A stretch of 64,000 nt of DNA from Schistosoma mansoni (Eukaryota; Platyhelminthes; Trematoda; Strigeidida; Schistosomatidae), in contig NW_017386050.1 of NCBI RefSeq assembly GCF_000237925.1, positions 62,001 through 126,000 of the forward strand, given 5' to 3'. Within the stretch, counting starts at the first letter, position 1. Each line of letters opens with the position of its first letter. The notes beneath the pieces were generated by a model. That model saw nothing but the letters and a program-made list of their open reading frames with translations. It did not search any database and was not told the origin of the DNA. The position numbers and the translations under genes are program-made. Shown piece by piece: positions 46,771 through 57,599 of the stretch.

Positions 46771-47626
46771 AAGTCCCTAGGTCTGAAGCATATTGAAAAA
46801 AAAACACAATCACTGTACGGGACACTGCCGCTAATAAAACTATAAAGGTTGATAAAATTTGCAACCATAGATAGGATCAGGGCATTGACTCACAATTTAT
46901 TTATGATACTATAGTGTAATCAAATCCAATTTTAAATTGGATAGTAGAAACCTTAACAAATGAATAAAAATAGTCTATGGTTATAGGAACCAGCCAGAAA
47001 GTCAGTAATAAGTGTTGCAGTAGATGATTTATCAATTATCAGTCATACTTAAAATATAGAGAGAAATGAGGATGTGAGCAGATTACCTATCACTGTTTCC
47101 TTTAAACTTACAATCAAGTTTTGTTCAACTTCCCATTATTCAATAAAATTCAATACAATAGGACTGCAAACGTTGTGATAATCTTTTTTAGTATTTCCTA
47201 ACTAACATTTTTACAAAAAGATCATCATCGTCTTTAGATTCGTCATACTGGAGAAAAACCTTCATGATAACGCTGATATGTCACGATGTTTAAATTACTG
47301 TTCATCTTTGACATACATTTTCAGTAGTCATTTAATATTAACATAGTATATGTTCATTTCAAGGGGAATAACAACGCTATCAGTGTGCAGAAAACTACTA
47401 GAATGCATCTCATATAAACTTAACAACGTTATATCCATTCTGATAAGATTACGTAAAAGTTAGTAAAAGCAACGATGAATCAAAAGTTATACACATGCAT
47501 GAAAGAGTACCAACAATTCAAGTAAATTTCAGCACCTAAAAAATATATTCGTACACAAAATGCCAGCTACACAGCTCATAAGATACATTTTACAGATTAT
47601 AAGTAATAGTATTCACCATATGTAAG

Positions 47627-47705
47627 ATTTCATAATGTTTTGGAGTGTAGACAAAGAACTTATTCCAGACAATACCTTAACATTGTTCTGTAAACAAGTC
47701 ATTGC
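47627..47705 (+). repeat. Second copy of the short repeat at 13856-13935
   Basis: Shares ATAATGTKTTGGAGTGTAGA and ACCTTAACATTGTT, followed by a TA-rich run (47709-47738). Family unknown. Confidence 0.55.
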
Positions 47706-47737
<32 letters not shown>

Positions 47738-47773
47738 ACTTGGTTAATTTAACGATGTTCTTATTTCATATAG

Positions 47774-47840
47774 ACACTCGACGAGCCAGAAAAATCGTCT
47801 TTGATGAACTACAAAAGAAAACTCCTTCCATCGTCTGTTG
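47774..47840 (+). CDS. Candidate downstream exon of the CNB gene
   Basis: 67 nt lie between a good acceptor (TTATTTCATATAG) and donor (GTATGT). In the phase left by exon 6 (phase 0) it reads TLDEPEKSSLMNYKRKLLPS without a stop. A second frame is also open (TRRARKIVFDELQKKTPSIV), which tempers confidence. If real, the gene continues beyond 43274 and the last exon is not in view or was missed. Confidence 0.3.
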
Positions 47841-47987
47841 GTATGTGTAGTTGGTTACCAAATATGTAAAAACTGACAAGAGGAGTAAAATATATGTTTG
47901 TTGTTCTAACTGAAACTGTTTTCCGATTACATTTCCATGGAAATATATATTTTTAAGGAGTATTTAGTCTTTTTTAACAATTTAAAT

Positions 47988-48170
47988 TGTCATAGTTGAA
48001 ATCATGAGTCAATTGAAGCTAGAACACCATGGGAAACCTGGAAGCACTGGACGGCCGTTTCGTCCTATCATGGGACTCCTCAGTAGTGCGCATCCACGAT
48101 CCCGTACTCGCAAGATTCGAACCCAGGACCTACCACTCTCGCGTCAAAGCACTTAACCGACTGACCATTG
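47988..48170 (-). repeat. Family 2 hammerhead SINE
   Basis: Left arm TCATAGTTGAAATCATGAGT, hammerhead, then a - strand tRNA-like part (AAGATTCGAACCCAGGACC = box B on -; ACTTAACCGACTGACCA = box A region on -). No fold-back right arm. The duplication is not clear. Confidence 0.85.
48044..48089 (-). ncRNA. Hammerhead ribozyme, family 2 (best-preserved)
   Basis: On the - strand: core CUGAGGAG, stem II GUCC/GGAC, GAAA, stem III ACGGCCGU, GUC, stem I GCACUA/CAGUGC. Only the stem I pair next to the core is mismatched (A opposite C). The closest to the consensus in this window; activity is plausible but reduced. Confidence 0.8.
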
Positions 48171-48179
48171 TGCCATTTT

Positions 48180-49241
48180 TTGGGAACTGGATTAAAAAGA
48201 AGTAATACACCTTAGAAATAATCTAGATAGAAGTAATACAATTTTGAGCATATTTTGAACGTATCCACTTTCTGTTTAACCCTTCTGTTTAATAATGACG
48301 ATTTACTATAACATAAACACCTTTGGGATGCCATAATAAAAGAAAAGTAAGGAACATTTCTTCAGTTTTTATTGACTCCACAGCTACAAGTAGAACAAGT
48401 TGATACTTTACCTAATAAATGATGTGTGGTTACGTTAAATAGCTTTATTTAGATGGCATGACGGTTCATGTTCGATAAAAGTTATTAGATGTCATTAAGA
48501 GAATTCCAAGAAACAATGACAGAAAATCTTGGTTCTTTTGCTGAAGAGGGGGTAGTATAATCCGGAAAAATATTGAACACTATTTAGCTGTTCATCCTCT
48601 CAACCTAGTTTCACCTATATTTTACCTTCAGAAGGCAGTAAATGCTATCACTTAGATAACAAAGATCCAAAAACAAGAAAGATGAACAACAGATATTCTC
48701 TTCTAACGGTAGATCAACCTAACATGTGCGTCCTATGGTAATATTACCACATTAAACTGATAGTAGCAGAGTAAAGTCGCTGGTGCTGTCCAATATCTAA
48801 GTGACCAGTGACAATTAACTGGAAACTGTGGAAGCTTCCGTAAGACAAAAGAAGAGGGATCTCTTTGGTACGGTAGATTTCCATAAGATATCATGTCAGG
48901 ATATTAATGAACCATAGATTAAATTGAAGGAAACAGACATAGAAACATAAAGGAATCGAGAATTCGAAGAATCATGAAGGATGTAAAGGACAATGTATAG
49001 GAGGTTTACAAATGAAGTATTTACTATGATTTTCACATTTCACCTAAGAACTCTGTAATATCATACCAGATAATAAATTGGTCTTCCCCACTTGACTTCT
49101 TGCTCACTACAGTAGAGTCTAGGGTTTGGATTGGGGTTTATTATATATTTAAAATTACCGTAAAACTTGATATTTGTCCAAAATCCTAACTCTTACACCT
49201 TCACCATTAGGAATCGAAAGCAAATAGTTCACTAATGATAT
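48180..49241. other. Gene-free stretch
   Basis: No frame, repeat match or structured element was recognised in this kilobase; it ends at the target site of the solo LTR. Confidence 0.45.
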
Positions 49242-49601
49242 TGTAGATGGTGTCTAGTCTCGATTGACTATGATCACCACTACAGTAAGATTACACGCCC
49301 GAAAATCGACTTGGTTCCTTTGATAGCTTGTAAACCAGAAGGCTGTAATTAGTCCAGATAAAGTATATTTATTGGCGATCTCATGGTATCGAAAGGATAC
49401 CGAGACGTGCCAACGAGTACAGGCAATAAGGGCATAGCGTAAGAAAGTTCAAGCGGACAAGATGGACAACCGAACGAAAAGTGATTTTGTTACAGTTAAA
49501 CAAAACGAGTACAATAAAACAATCACTGGTACAATTGGTTATAATAATAATTGTTTCCATTATACCAATCACGTTCTCGTCAAGGAAAGCAGGTCACTAC
49601 A
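49242..49601 (-). repeat. Solo LTR of the 2419-7980 Gypsy family
   Basis: 360 bp, reverse orientation, aligning end to end with the LTRs at 2419-2776 and 7623-7980 (shared: GGTCACTACA end, TTTATTGGCGATCTC, GAGACGTGCCAA). ATAT flanks both sides (49238-49241, 49602-49605). It is much more diverged than the two LTRs of the intact element, so it is an older insertion reduced to one LTR by recombination. Confidence 0.92.
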
Positions 49602-49605
49602 ATAT

Positions 49606-50101
49606 GAAATTAGTGTTCTCTTTAAAAAGTTTTCAATTGCCTACTATAAACCAATCATTCGAATTTCTTGATTAACCAAAATGGGTCAAAATCTCTAGGT
49701 AGCTCTGTTGTATGGTTTAGCTCACCAAATAATCTATCAACTGATCAATATAACTTAACTATCACTAATTACATTATTATTCAACTGTATTTATATTATC
49801 ATTAACGTATAGACAGATCATTTTCTGATCGAAACCATTTTAGACACCATCAAAAAATGAAATAACAAGTAATTACTTATCTATCCATATTAGTTTAACA
49901 TCAACACACTTGATCAATCATGATTGTAAATATACATTTTGATTATTAGATTTCTGTCAATAAATTAAAATACATACAAACTCAGTTCATTAGTCAATTT
50001 GTATAAACTGAACTAAAATTCCTAAAGTAAACAACAAAACAAAGTCAATAGAACTAGCAATCATATAGTTAAACGATATAATTAACTTGATAAATGAAAG
50101 G
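49606..50101. other. AT-rich stretch without assignable content
   Basis: About 500 bp between the solo LTR and the LINE 3' end; no frame or repeat match seen. Confidence 0.45.
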
Positions 50102-53100
50102 TTACTTACTTTTTACTTTCTTTACGCCTGTTACTCCCAATGGAGCATAGGCCGCCGACCAGCATTCTCCAACCCACTCTGTCCTGGACCTTCCTTTCTA
50201 GTTCTATCCAGTTTTTGTTCATTCTTCTCACATCTGTCTTCATTTCTCGGCTTAATGTGTTCTTCGATCTTCCTCTTCTCCTCTGACCTTCAGGATTCCA
50301 TGTGAGGGCTTGTCTTGTGACGCAGTTGGGTGATTTCCTCAATGTGTATCCTTTCCACTTCCAGCGCTTATTCCTGATTTCTTCCTCCATTGAAATCTGG
50401 TTGGTTCTCTCCCACAGCAGGTTGTTGTTGATAATGTTTGACTAATAGATCTGAAGTATCTTGCGTAGACAACTGTTAATAAACACCTGTATCTTCTGGA
50501 TGATGGCTTTCGTAGTTCTCCACGTCTCCGCCCCATGTAGTAGAGCTGTCTTGACATTTGTATTGAAAATTCTGATCTTGGTGTTGATTGACAATTGTTT
50601 TGAGCTCCAGATGTTTTTCAGTTGTAGGTATGCTGCTCTTGCTTTGCCGATCCGCGCCCTCACATCTGCATCTGATCCACCGTGTTCATCAATGATGCTG
50701 CCCAGATATGTAAAGGCTTCCACATCTTCCAAAGCTTCTCCATCAAGTGTAATTTGATTGGTGCATATTGTATTGTATCGGAGAGTCTTGCTTTTTCCTT
50801 TGTGTATATTGAGACCTACTGCTGCTGAGGCTGCTGCTACACTGGTCGTTTTCTCCTGCATTTGTTGTTGCGTTTGTGATAGAAGAGCCTAATCATCCGC
50901 GAAGTCTAAATCGTTAAGCTGCATCCTGCCTGTCCACTGTATTCCGTGCTTTCCTCCAGATGTTGACGTCTTCATGATCCAGTCGATGACCAGGAGAAAG
51001 AGAAAGGGTGAGAGTAATCAACCTTGCCTAACACCAGTCTTTACCTCGAATGAATCGGTGAGTTGTCCTCCGTGAACGATTTGGCAGTTTAGTCCATCAT
51101 AGGAGTTCCGTATGATATTGACTATCTTCTCAGGCACGCCGTAGTGTCGAAGAAGCCTCCATAGTGTCGTCCTGTCCACGCTATCAAATGCCTTCTCGTA
51201 GTCGATGAAGTTGATGTACAGTGATGAATTCCATTCGATTGATTGTTCCACAATGATACGTGGAGTTGCGATTTGATCTGTGCACGATCTATCCTTACGA
51301 AATCCAGCTTGTTGATCTCGAAGTTGGGCGTCCACGGAATCCTTCATCCTGTTTAACAATACTCTGTTGAAGACTTTTCCTGGTATTGAGAGGAGAGTGA
51401 TGCCCCTGTAGTTGTCGCACTTGCTGAGATCGCCTTTCTTTGGTATCTTGATCAGAAGTCCTTTTTTCCAGTCTATTGGTACTTGTTCTTCATCCTAAAT
51501 CTTACTGAAGAGGATGTGGAGTATCTTGGCAGTTGCTGCTACATTTGCTTTCAGTGCCTCTGCCGGGATGTTGTCTGGTCCCGCTGCTTTGCCGCTCTTG
51601 ATTTGTCTAATGACCATGCTGATCTCTTCAATTGTTGGTGGGCCAACATCGATTGGGAGGTCTGTGGGTGCTGCTTCGATGTTGGGTGGGTTCAGTGGAG
51701 CTGGTCGATTCAAGAGTTCTTTGAAGTGTTCTACCCACCTGTTTCGTTGTTCTTCAATGTCGGTGACTACTTTGCCTTCCTTGTTTTTCACTGGTCTTTC
51801 TGGTTTACGATAATTTCCAGCAAGTTTCTTTGTTGTATCATACAGTTGTCTTATGTTTCCCTCTCTTGCAGCCTTTTCCGCTGTCATCGCTAAATCTTCC
51901 ACATATTTACGTTTGTCAGTTCTGATGCTCCTCTTCACTTGCTTGTTTGCCTCTGTGTATTCGGCTTGTGCCTTGGCTTTTTCCGCTCTGGTTCGGCTGA
52001 TATGGAGTGCTGCCTTCTTGTTCCTCCTTTCTTCAATTTTATCCAGTGTACCAACAGTGATCCATTCCTTGTGATGGTGCTTCTTGTGGCCCAGAACCTC
52101 CTGACATGTTGAAACGATTGCCTCCTTGATACCTTTCCAGTTGCTCTCCATGGTAGTCCCCTCTCCATTGAGTAGATCATGAAAGGCCTGGAACCTGTTG
52201 CTGAGTACTATGTTGAATTTGTTGAGTTTGTCAGCATCTCGAAGAAAGGCCGTATTAAACTTTTGTGATGTTGTCCGCGCCGTTGTCCAGTGCTTCTTGA
52301 GTTTTAGTTTCATCTTGGCGACCAGCAAATGATGATCGGATGCTATATCAGCTCCTCTTCTGGTTCTCACATCCTCCATCGTCCTCCTGAACTTTTTGTT
52401 GATGCAGATATGGTCGATTTGATTTTGTGTAGTGTGATCCGGTGAAATCCAAGTGGCTTTGTGTATGTTTTTGTGTGGAAATATGGTGCCACCTATGACC
52501 AGTTTATTGAAGGCACATAGGTTTGCAAATCTCTCACCATTTTCGTTCCTTTCTCCCAGTCCATGTTGTCCCATGACGTCTTCGTATCCAGTGTTGTCCA
52601 TTCCAACCTTAGCATTGAGATCTCCCATCAGAATTGTCAGGTCCTTGGTTGGGCACTTCTCGAAGATCGACTGCAACCTGTCGTAGAATTGGTCTTTAGC
52701 GTCTTCATCGTAGTCGTTGGTAGGCGCATAGCATTGGATGACATTCATTGTAATGCCCTCTCTCTTTGTTTTGAAGGAGGCTTTGATGATCCTTGGTCCA
52801 TGAGTTTCCCATCCAATAAGTGCATTTTGTGCTTTTCTGGACAGCATCAATGCAACTCCTTGTGTATGTGGGGCGTTTTCTTCTTCATGACCGGAGTATA
52901 ACAGAAGTTCTCCTGAAGACAATCGTTGTTGTCCAACCTGCGTCCAATCTGTTTCGCTGATTCCAAGCACCTCCAGGTTGTATTTTCTCATTTCTGCAGC
53001 AATTTGGAAGACTCTTCCGGTCTCCCACATTGTTCGGACATTCCATGTACCTATAAAAATTGTCGCTCTGGTTGTAAAAAGGTGCATCGGCCTCATGACT

Positions 53101-53300
53101 TCCGAAGGAACTCGGCTTTCATCATGAGACGTCATAATTATTCCTTCTACTCCCAGGGCAGAGTTTGAATGGTTTGAATTATTTTTTCTGGTTAGCGTTT
53201 TTTTAGCGAGTTGATTTTCTACGGGATAGGGTCGCTAACCCCATGCCCAACCCTCCTCCTTTACCCGGGCTTGGGACCGGCAGTAACCCCCAGAAGAGCT
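50102..53300 (-). mobile_element. Nearly full-length RTE-type LINE, inactivated
   Basis: About 3.2 kb on the - strand: a GC-richer 5' leader (53136-53300, with CCCGGGCTTGGGACCGG), an endonuclease-RT frame and a C-terminus ending [20 protein letters not shown] (stop near 50106), then a GTAA-like tail. At least three in-frame stops (after ILFSKI near 51495, after KTGVRQG near 51018, and within the catalytic FADD block near 50890) plus a frameshift near 50440 kill the polyprotein. It resembles the schistosome RTE family (SR2-like); such endonucleases are often labelled craniofacial-development-protein-2-like. No target duplication was found. Confidence 0.92.
51495..53135 (-). pseudogene. LINE endonuclease plus N-terminal RT frame
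   Basis: A 546-codon open frame. The apurinic/apyrimidinic-like endonuclease motifs appear in order: IFIGTWNVRTM (about residue 31), ISETDW (about 59), IQCYAPTND, ILMGDLNAKVG, IDHICINKK and ASDHHLLVAKM. After a basic linker it enters the RT with [17 protein letters not shown]. The rest of the RT ([35 protein letters not shown]) follows at 51359-51018 after a stop. Confidence 0.9.
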
Positions 53301-53555
53301 ACAGGCGGAGTTCTTTTCTTCATAGTGCGGTTATAATCAATCGATTAGACTGAAATGAAGTGGGAGTCTCAATGAGATATGATTTCGAACGTGAACGCTA
53401 TCAAATAATTTTATATGCCTTATGTTAGTCCATAAACGGTGTTAAGACCACTACTATTAATCGTGTGATATCAAAAAGCTAAATATCAAGGTTCCTGGAA
53501 ACATTTTATTTAAAATAATTAGTCCCTTTGATAAATTTCGATAATGCAATGAGAA

Positions 53556-53620
53556 AATGGAGAATGCTGGTGAGCGGCCTATGCTCCTCGATGAAGGGTA
53601 ACAGGCGTAAGCAAGTTAGT
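53556..53620 (+). mobile_element. 65-bp RTE LINE 3' end
   Basis: Matches the C-terminus and tail of the same LINE family (WRMLVSGLCSS..GNRRK, then GTAAGC). AATGAGAA occurs on both sides (53548-53555, 53621-53628), a short duplication. Confidence 0.7.
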
Positions 53621-53826
53621 AATGAGAAGACGAAGTTTGTCAGAATGATGTGATATATTTGCGCAATACATTTTGAACAATCTGATCACACATATACTTG
53701 TTAAAACATTTTTTATATGAAAATTAAAAGGTCAACTAGACAGGTTAAGGTAAGCCGTAACAAAGAAAGAAAACAAATAAAGTACACAAAAACAATATGA
53801 TAACCACTCTGGATAATAAATCAGTA

Positions 53827-54123
53827 TTACCAGGGTAGGTTAAGGGCAAGAACAAATTGTTTTTGAACGCATAAAGGGGGTTTCAATTTCCGTATAGACA
53901 AGGCTTCAATAAACCTTAGTATACGTCCTTGAAGGCTTTTGTACAACATTACATACGCTGACTTGATGTCAACCTTATGACCAGTTTCAACCAAATGTTT
54001 CGCAATTGAGGAAGATGTTTGTCTATCTTGTGATCTTATTTGACCATTGGGATTCATTTGTTTCTGTAGCCATTTAGGTATGTGTTCCGCCATCCTTAAT
54101 TGCAGATCACGATTGCTCCTCAC
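53827..54123 (-). pseudogene. Penelope-like element, C-terminal remnant
   Basis: A 98-codon frame with SSSIAKHLVETGHKVD, RILRFIEALSIRKLKPPLCV and a terminal LNLPW, the pattern of the GIY-YIG endonuclease end of Penelope-like pol proteins. Only this end is present; the RT part was not seen nearby. An old fragment. Confidence 0.75.
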
Positions 54124-54699
54124 TATGTAACAGTGGACTAAACTGAGATGACCGACTAAAAAACAAAACTTACAGAAAATGTTTTAGAAGTTCTCAATTA
54201 ATCAGTGAACAAGCAAATGAGACTGAAAAATGTACATTTATTAACAGTTCAAAACAAAAAATGTTCAAGGGTCCATGAAATGAAGCTTTTACAAACTCAT
54301 GATTTTAAATAAATTATTTAAATTTAAGTTCAATCTTAATTTTACCTATTTCCAAACTAATTATCATATGTGTAAAATGGATGTCTTCTTAACTCCCTAC
54401 TACGATTCTCCCTAAGCTCATTACGTTGAACTTATAGTCATACAACGTACCAGTATCCATAAACCCAAAGGCTTAATCATAATGTTATAAAGAAACATAC
54501 ACAAATCATTCAGATAGCCAATTATCAACTACCATATTTTTACTATTCATATAATTATACAAACAAACGGAAATAAAAATAAGCCAACTTATTCAGCAAT
54601 AGGTCTCTCTAAATAATATTACTTTAGACGTAAGGGGAGTCGATCATATCTATCAATGATTTCATATTAAGAACTGATTAAATAACTTAGAGTTTCTAT
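54124..54699. other. AT-rich stretch without assignable content
   Basis: No repeat or frame recognised between the Penelope-like remnant and the LTR copy. Confidence 0.45.
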
Positions 54700-55515
54700 T
54701 GTAGTGAACAAGGAAACGAGTGGGGATAGTCGAATGTATTTTAGCATAAAATTACAGAATATCTCAGTTAAATATGAGAACCATACAGTAAACAGTTAAT
54801 TTGCAAACTAATAATCAATTTTCATAGTTGAAAACGTGAGTCCATTGAAGCTAGACCACCAAGGAAAACCTGGAAGCACTGGACGGCCAACTCGTCCTAT
54901 TGTGGGACTCCTCAGGAGTGCGCATCCACGACCCCACCTTGCTAGATTCGAACACAGGACCTACCAGTCTCGCGCCAGTGCACTTAACCGATAAACCACT
55001 GAGCAGGCTGGCATCCAATGGTGTTAATGTCTAACTTCAACCAATCCACGAATTTGAGCAAACGTTCACCATTTGTCTTCAGTGAGTTGATATCTCACAA
55101 CAGACGTGGTTTGAACTCCACTGCTTCTCACTAGAACTCGTGGATGTACTTCTCGAAATAAGTCACTAGTGAGCATATGATTATTATTATTATCAGGGAG
55201 GGTTTTTTGTGGAGATTTAGTATTTTCATAGTTGAAAGCGCTTCCAGGTTTTCCCTGGTGGTCTAGTTTCAATTGACTTACGCTTTCAACTATGAAAATA
55301 CTAAATCTCCACAAAAAATCCCCTTCTGATAATAATAATCTATTGAATCAATCTTAACCGTTCCTTCTGTAAATATCAGCCCATAGTCTCCAATGGATTT
55401 TCACACCAATTGCATTTCGTTCCCGTTCTTTCCTTATCGATCTTCTACTGAAATACATTCAATGCTCGACCATTGTAACATACTACTTATGTGGATATAA
55501 GTAACCCAAACCACA
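54700..55515. repeat. Solo-LTR-like repeat, family 3, copy 2, split by a SINE
   Basis: Left half 54700-54820 and right half 55345-55515 together match the 302-bp repeat at 11093-11394. CTAT lies on both sides (54696-54699, 55516-55519). The interruption is the composite SINE 54821-55333, so the LTR is older than that SINE. Confidence 0.78.
54821..55333 (-). repeat. Composite family 2 hammerhead SINE nested in an LTR
   Basis: Bounded by AATAATCAATT / AATAATCTATT (54810-54820, 55334-55344). Same layout as 33906-34459: - strand hammerhead (54876-54921), tRNA-like part, spacer with TCTAACTTCAACCAATCCAC, then a terminal fold-back (about 55193-55333) in which the central ribozyme has been lost. 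The ribozyme core has GAGTT for GAAAC, the same change as at 33949. Confidence 0.88.
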
Positions 55516-56027
55516 CTATCACTTTTCTTTTAGAAATCTATTATAATATCATACTGTATAGAAATTGTCAACTTACAAACGATTTAAAGCAAATCGTCCC
55601 TTTTTTGACATTGGGATCAGATTTTTCAAAATGTATTTCACTAATATATCACATCGTCCTGTTAATCTTTGTCTTCTTATTACTAAATTATCGAAAGATG
55701 TGAAGAAGTATGGATGAGTGATTTATATAGTTTTTTCTGATTTTCTAAGGTCTTCATGGTTTTACAATGAGCCCTGAAGCACAACGCAATTGACCAAAAA
55801 ATAAATTTTTTTTTTGGTCCTGTGTAATAACAAAATATCTAACATTGATTATATTAATTTACCAACATGAAGTAAGACATTAAGCCACCTAATGAGATAG
55901 TTATTTTTGGTAAATATAATGATTAACTGTCAAGAAAAATATTGGGAAAGACAAGAATTCAAAGATCTCTTAAAGTGATATTTGTCAGTCTATAGTTGTT
56001 TTTACTAATTCTTTACATATGTACTAT

Positions 56028-56417
56028 TGTAGTGAACAAAACACGGGTCAGTCAGTCAGTCAGCTACAACGTAGGACCAGGCACATATATGCATCGGTCC
56101 AAGTTGCCATACCTCGTTAGCACAACAAAACACGGGTGGGGACAATCGAATGTATTTAAGCACAAATTACAGACTATCTCACTAAATTCTGATAACCATA
56201 CAGCAAATAGTTAATTTGCAAAATACCTAGCAATTGTCTTAATCTTCACTGTTCCTTCTGCGAATATAAGTTCATCTTCTCTGATTCCATTGTTCATGCA
56301 TTTCCTACCAATTGCGTTTCATTTCAGTTCTTTCCTCATCGGTCTTCTGTCAAAATACATTCTATGTCTGACCATCTCCATATACTACTTATATGGATGT
56401 AAGTAGACCACACCACA
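56028..56417. repeat. Solo-LTR-like repeat, family 3, copy 3
   Basis: Starts TGTAGTGAAC and ends CACCACA, with CTAT on both sides (56024-56027, 56418-56421). A 75-bp LINE fragment plus its duplication is inserted near the left end. Confidence 0.78.
56049..56123 (-). mobile_element. 75-bp LINE 3' end with (CTGA)n tail, nested in LTR
   Basis: Flanked by a perfect 14-bp duplication AACAAAACACGGGT (56035-56048, 56124-56137). Same family and 3' tail as 23242-23502, opposite strand. Confidence 0.88.
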
Positions 56418-56620
56418 CTATAAAACATTTATTACTTATATCTTAGGAAAAAAAATTGCTTAGGGAATTTTATGACTGATTATTGGTTAAGACAATCTAC
56501 AACGTCTTTAGTCTTCCATAAGTGTGTTTCATCCAAAGATCTTGATAATTTTTTTCGTTCATTTAACAGGTGACTGAAGGATATTAGAGTTTTTATTTTA
56601 AATCTTAACTTTCATTATAT

Positions 56621-56806
56621 TTGTGTTTTTCATCCTATATATATTGGGAAACCCTATACTGGAATGCTTATAATAGAGAACTGAGGTTAACTCCAGATGT
56701 TTATAATGAAATATGTAGTGAAAATTATACTCCGATAAGCACCATCTACCCAATAAATGAAAATAGAAATGTGTTATATCTTGTAGCCGAGTGGATGCCT
56801 TGTTAA
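56621..56806 (+). CDS. Short protein-like frame, status unclear
   Basis: A 61-codon frame (YWNAYNRELRLTPDVYNEIC) with a less biased composition than most frames nearby. It could be an exon of an unseen gene, even of the CNB gene, but the only nearby acceptors are weak and its end overlaps a family 2 LTR. Probably chance. Confidence 0.15.
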   Translation: MCFSSYIYWETLYWNAYNRELRLTPDVYNEICSENYTPISTIYPINENRNVLYLVAEWMPC

Positions 56807-57272
56807 ATGTATGACGTGACAAGACCTCCAATTAGAGAGCAGTCAATTATCGATTGGAACAGTGACACACAAAAGCCATACGAGCAGTTTAGAGTACTTA
56901 TCGCTCCAACTTCTGCCTAGCCCAGTCAGTTAAGTTCAGAACAGCCTCTGTGGTATGAATCATTGTATTTCAAACATACTGAGTTTATATACCAAACAAA
57001 CTGACCACATCGTACCAATAAAATAGAAAATAACATTTGTAAAAGATTTAGCCAAATATGGCTGTGAATAGGGGGAACAGTAATTAATAGACTAGGGATA
57101 ACTCAAGAATGGTAAGTCGTATAATAATAGTCTATAGGTCAAAATGAAGCTTATAATAAGGGAAACATGAATATGAATAGTTTAGTTATTTAGCAATTAT
57201 ACGATAAAAAAAACATATGCATAGTATTGGTCCATAAATGGATCTCAAAGTTACCATTCATTATCCTTATCG
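56772..57272 (-). repeat. LTR, family 2, diverged copy
   Basis: About 500 bp matching 17678-18188 (CAATTAGAGAGCAG, GGACTAGGGATAACTC-type blocks), with a decayed right end. No flanking duplication seen. Fossil. Confidence 0.75.
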
Positions 57273-57399
57273 GGGCATAAAAAGATGGACCAAATTGCTG
57301 GTTATAACACACTGAGCACTGAAAATATTTTGGATAACCGCAGACCAAATAATAATTTTAACGTTTTGTTTTTAATTCATAAGCATTTAAAATGGTATA

Positions 57400-57570
57400 A
57401 TTCATATCGCGAATCGAATAAAGTTAGACATGTATATCATTGGATGCTGCTCCAGTGGTCAAAAGATTAAAAGTTCTTATTGAGACACCAAGGTCATAAG
57501 TTCAATCTGTTATCGAGTTACTGTTGCACACTTCTAAGGGCCTTATACTAGAACATAACGGATATTCAGT
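57400..57570 (+). repeat. Decayed family 2 SINE
   Basis: TCATTGGATGCTGCTCCAGTGGTC (tRNA-like start) and AAGTTCAATCTG (box B-like) are recognisable; the ribozyme part is degraded beyond function. Confidence 0.5.
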
Positions 57571-57599
57571 ACATGCTTGCATTCGATGTTTATCTAAGT

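Noticed and set aside
49381-49675. Frames on both strands near 49.5 kb
   Set aside because: They lie in the solo LTR and are not genes.
51483-53168. Several + strand frames across the LINE
   Set aside because: Shadows of the - strand endonuclease frame; no family resemblance on +.
55193-55333. Terminal fold-back read as a stand-alone MITE
   Set aside because: It looks like a MITE with terminal inverted repeats, but the same order at 33906-34459 and the shared duplications show it is one end of a composite SINE insertion.
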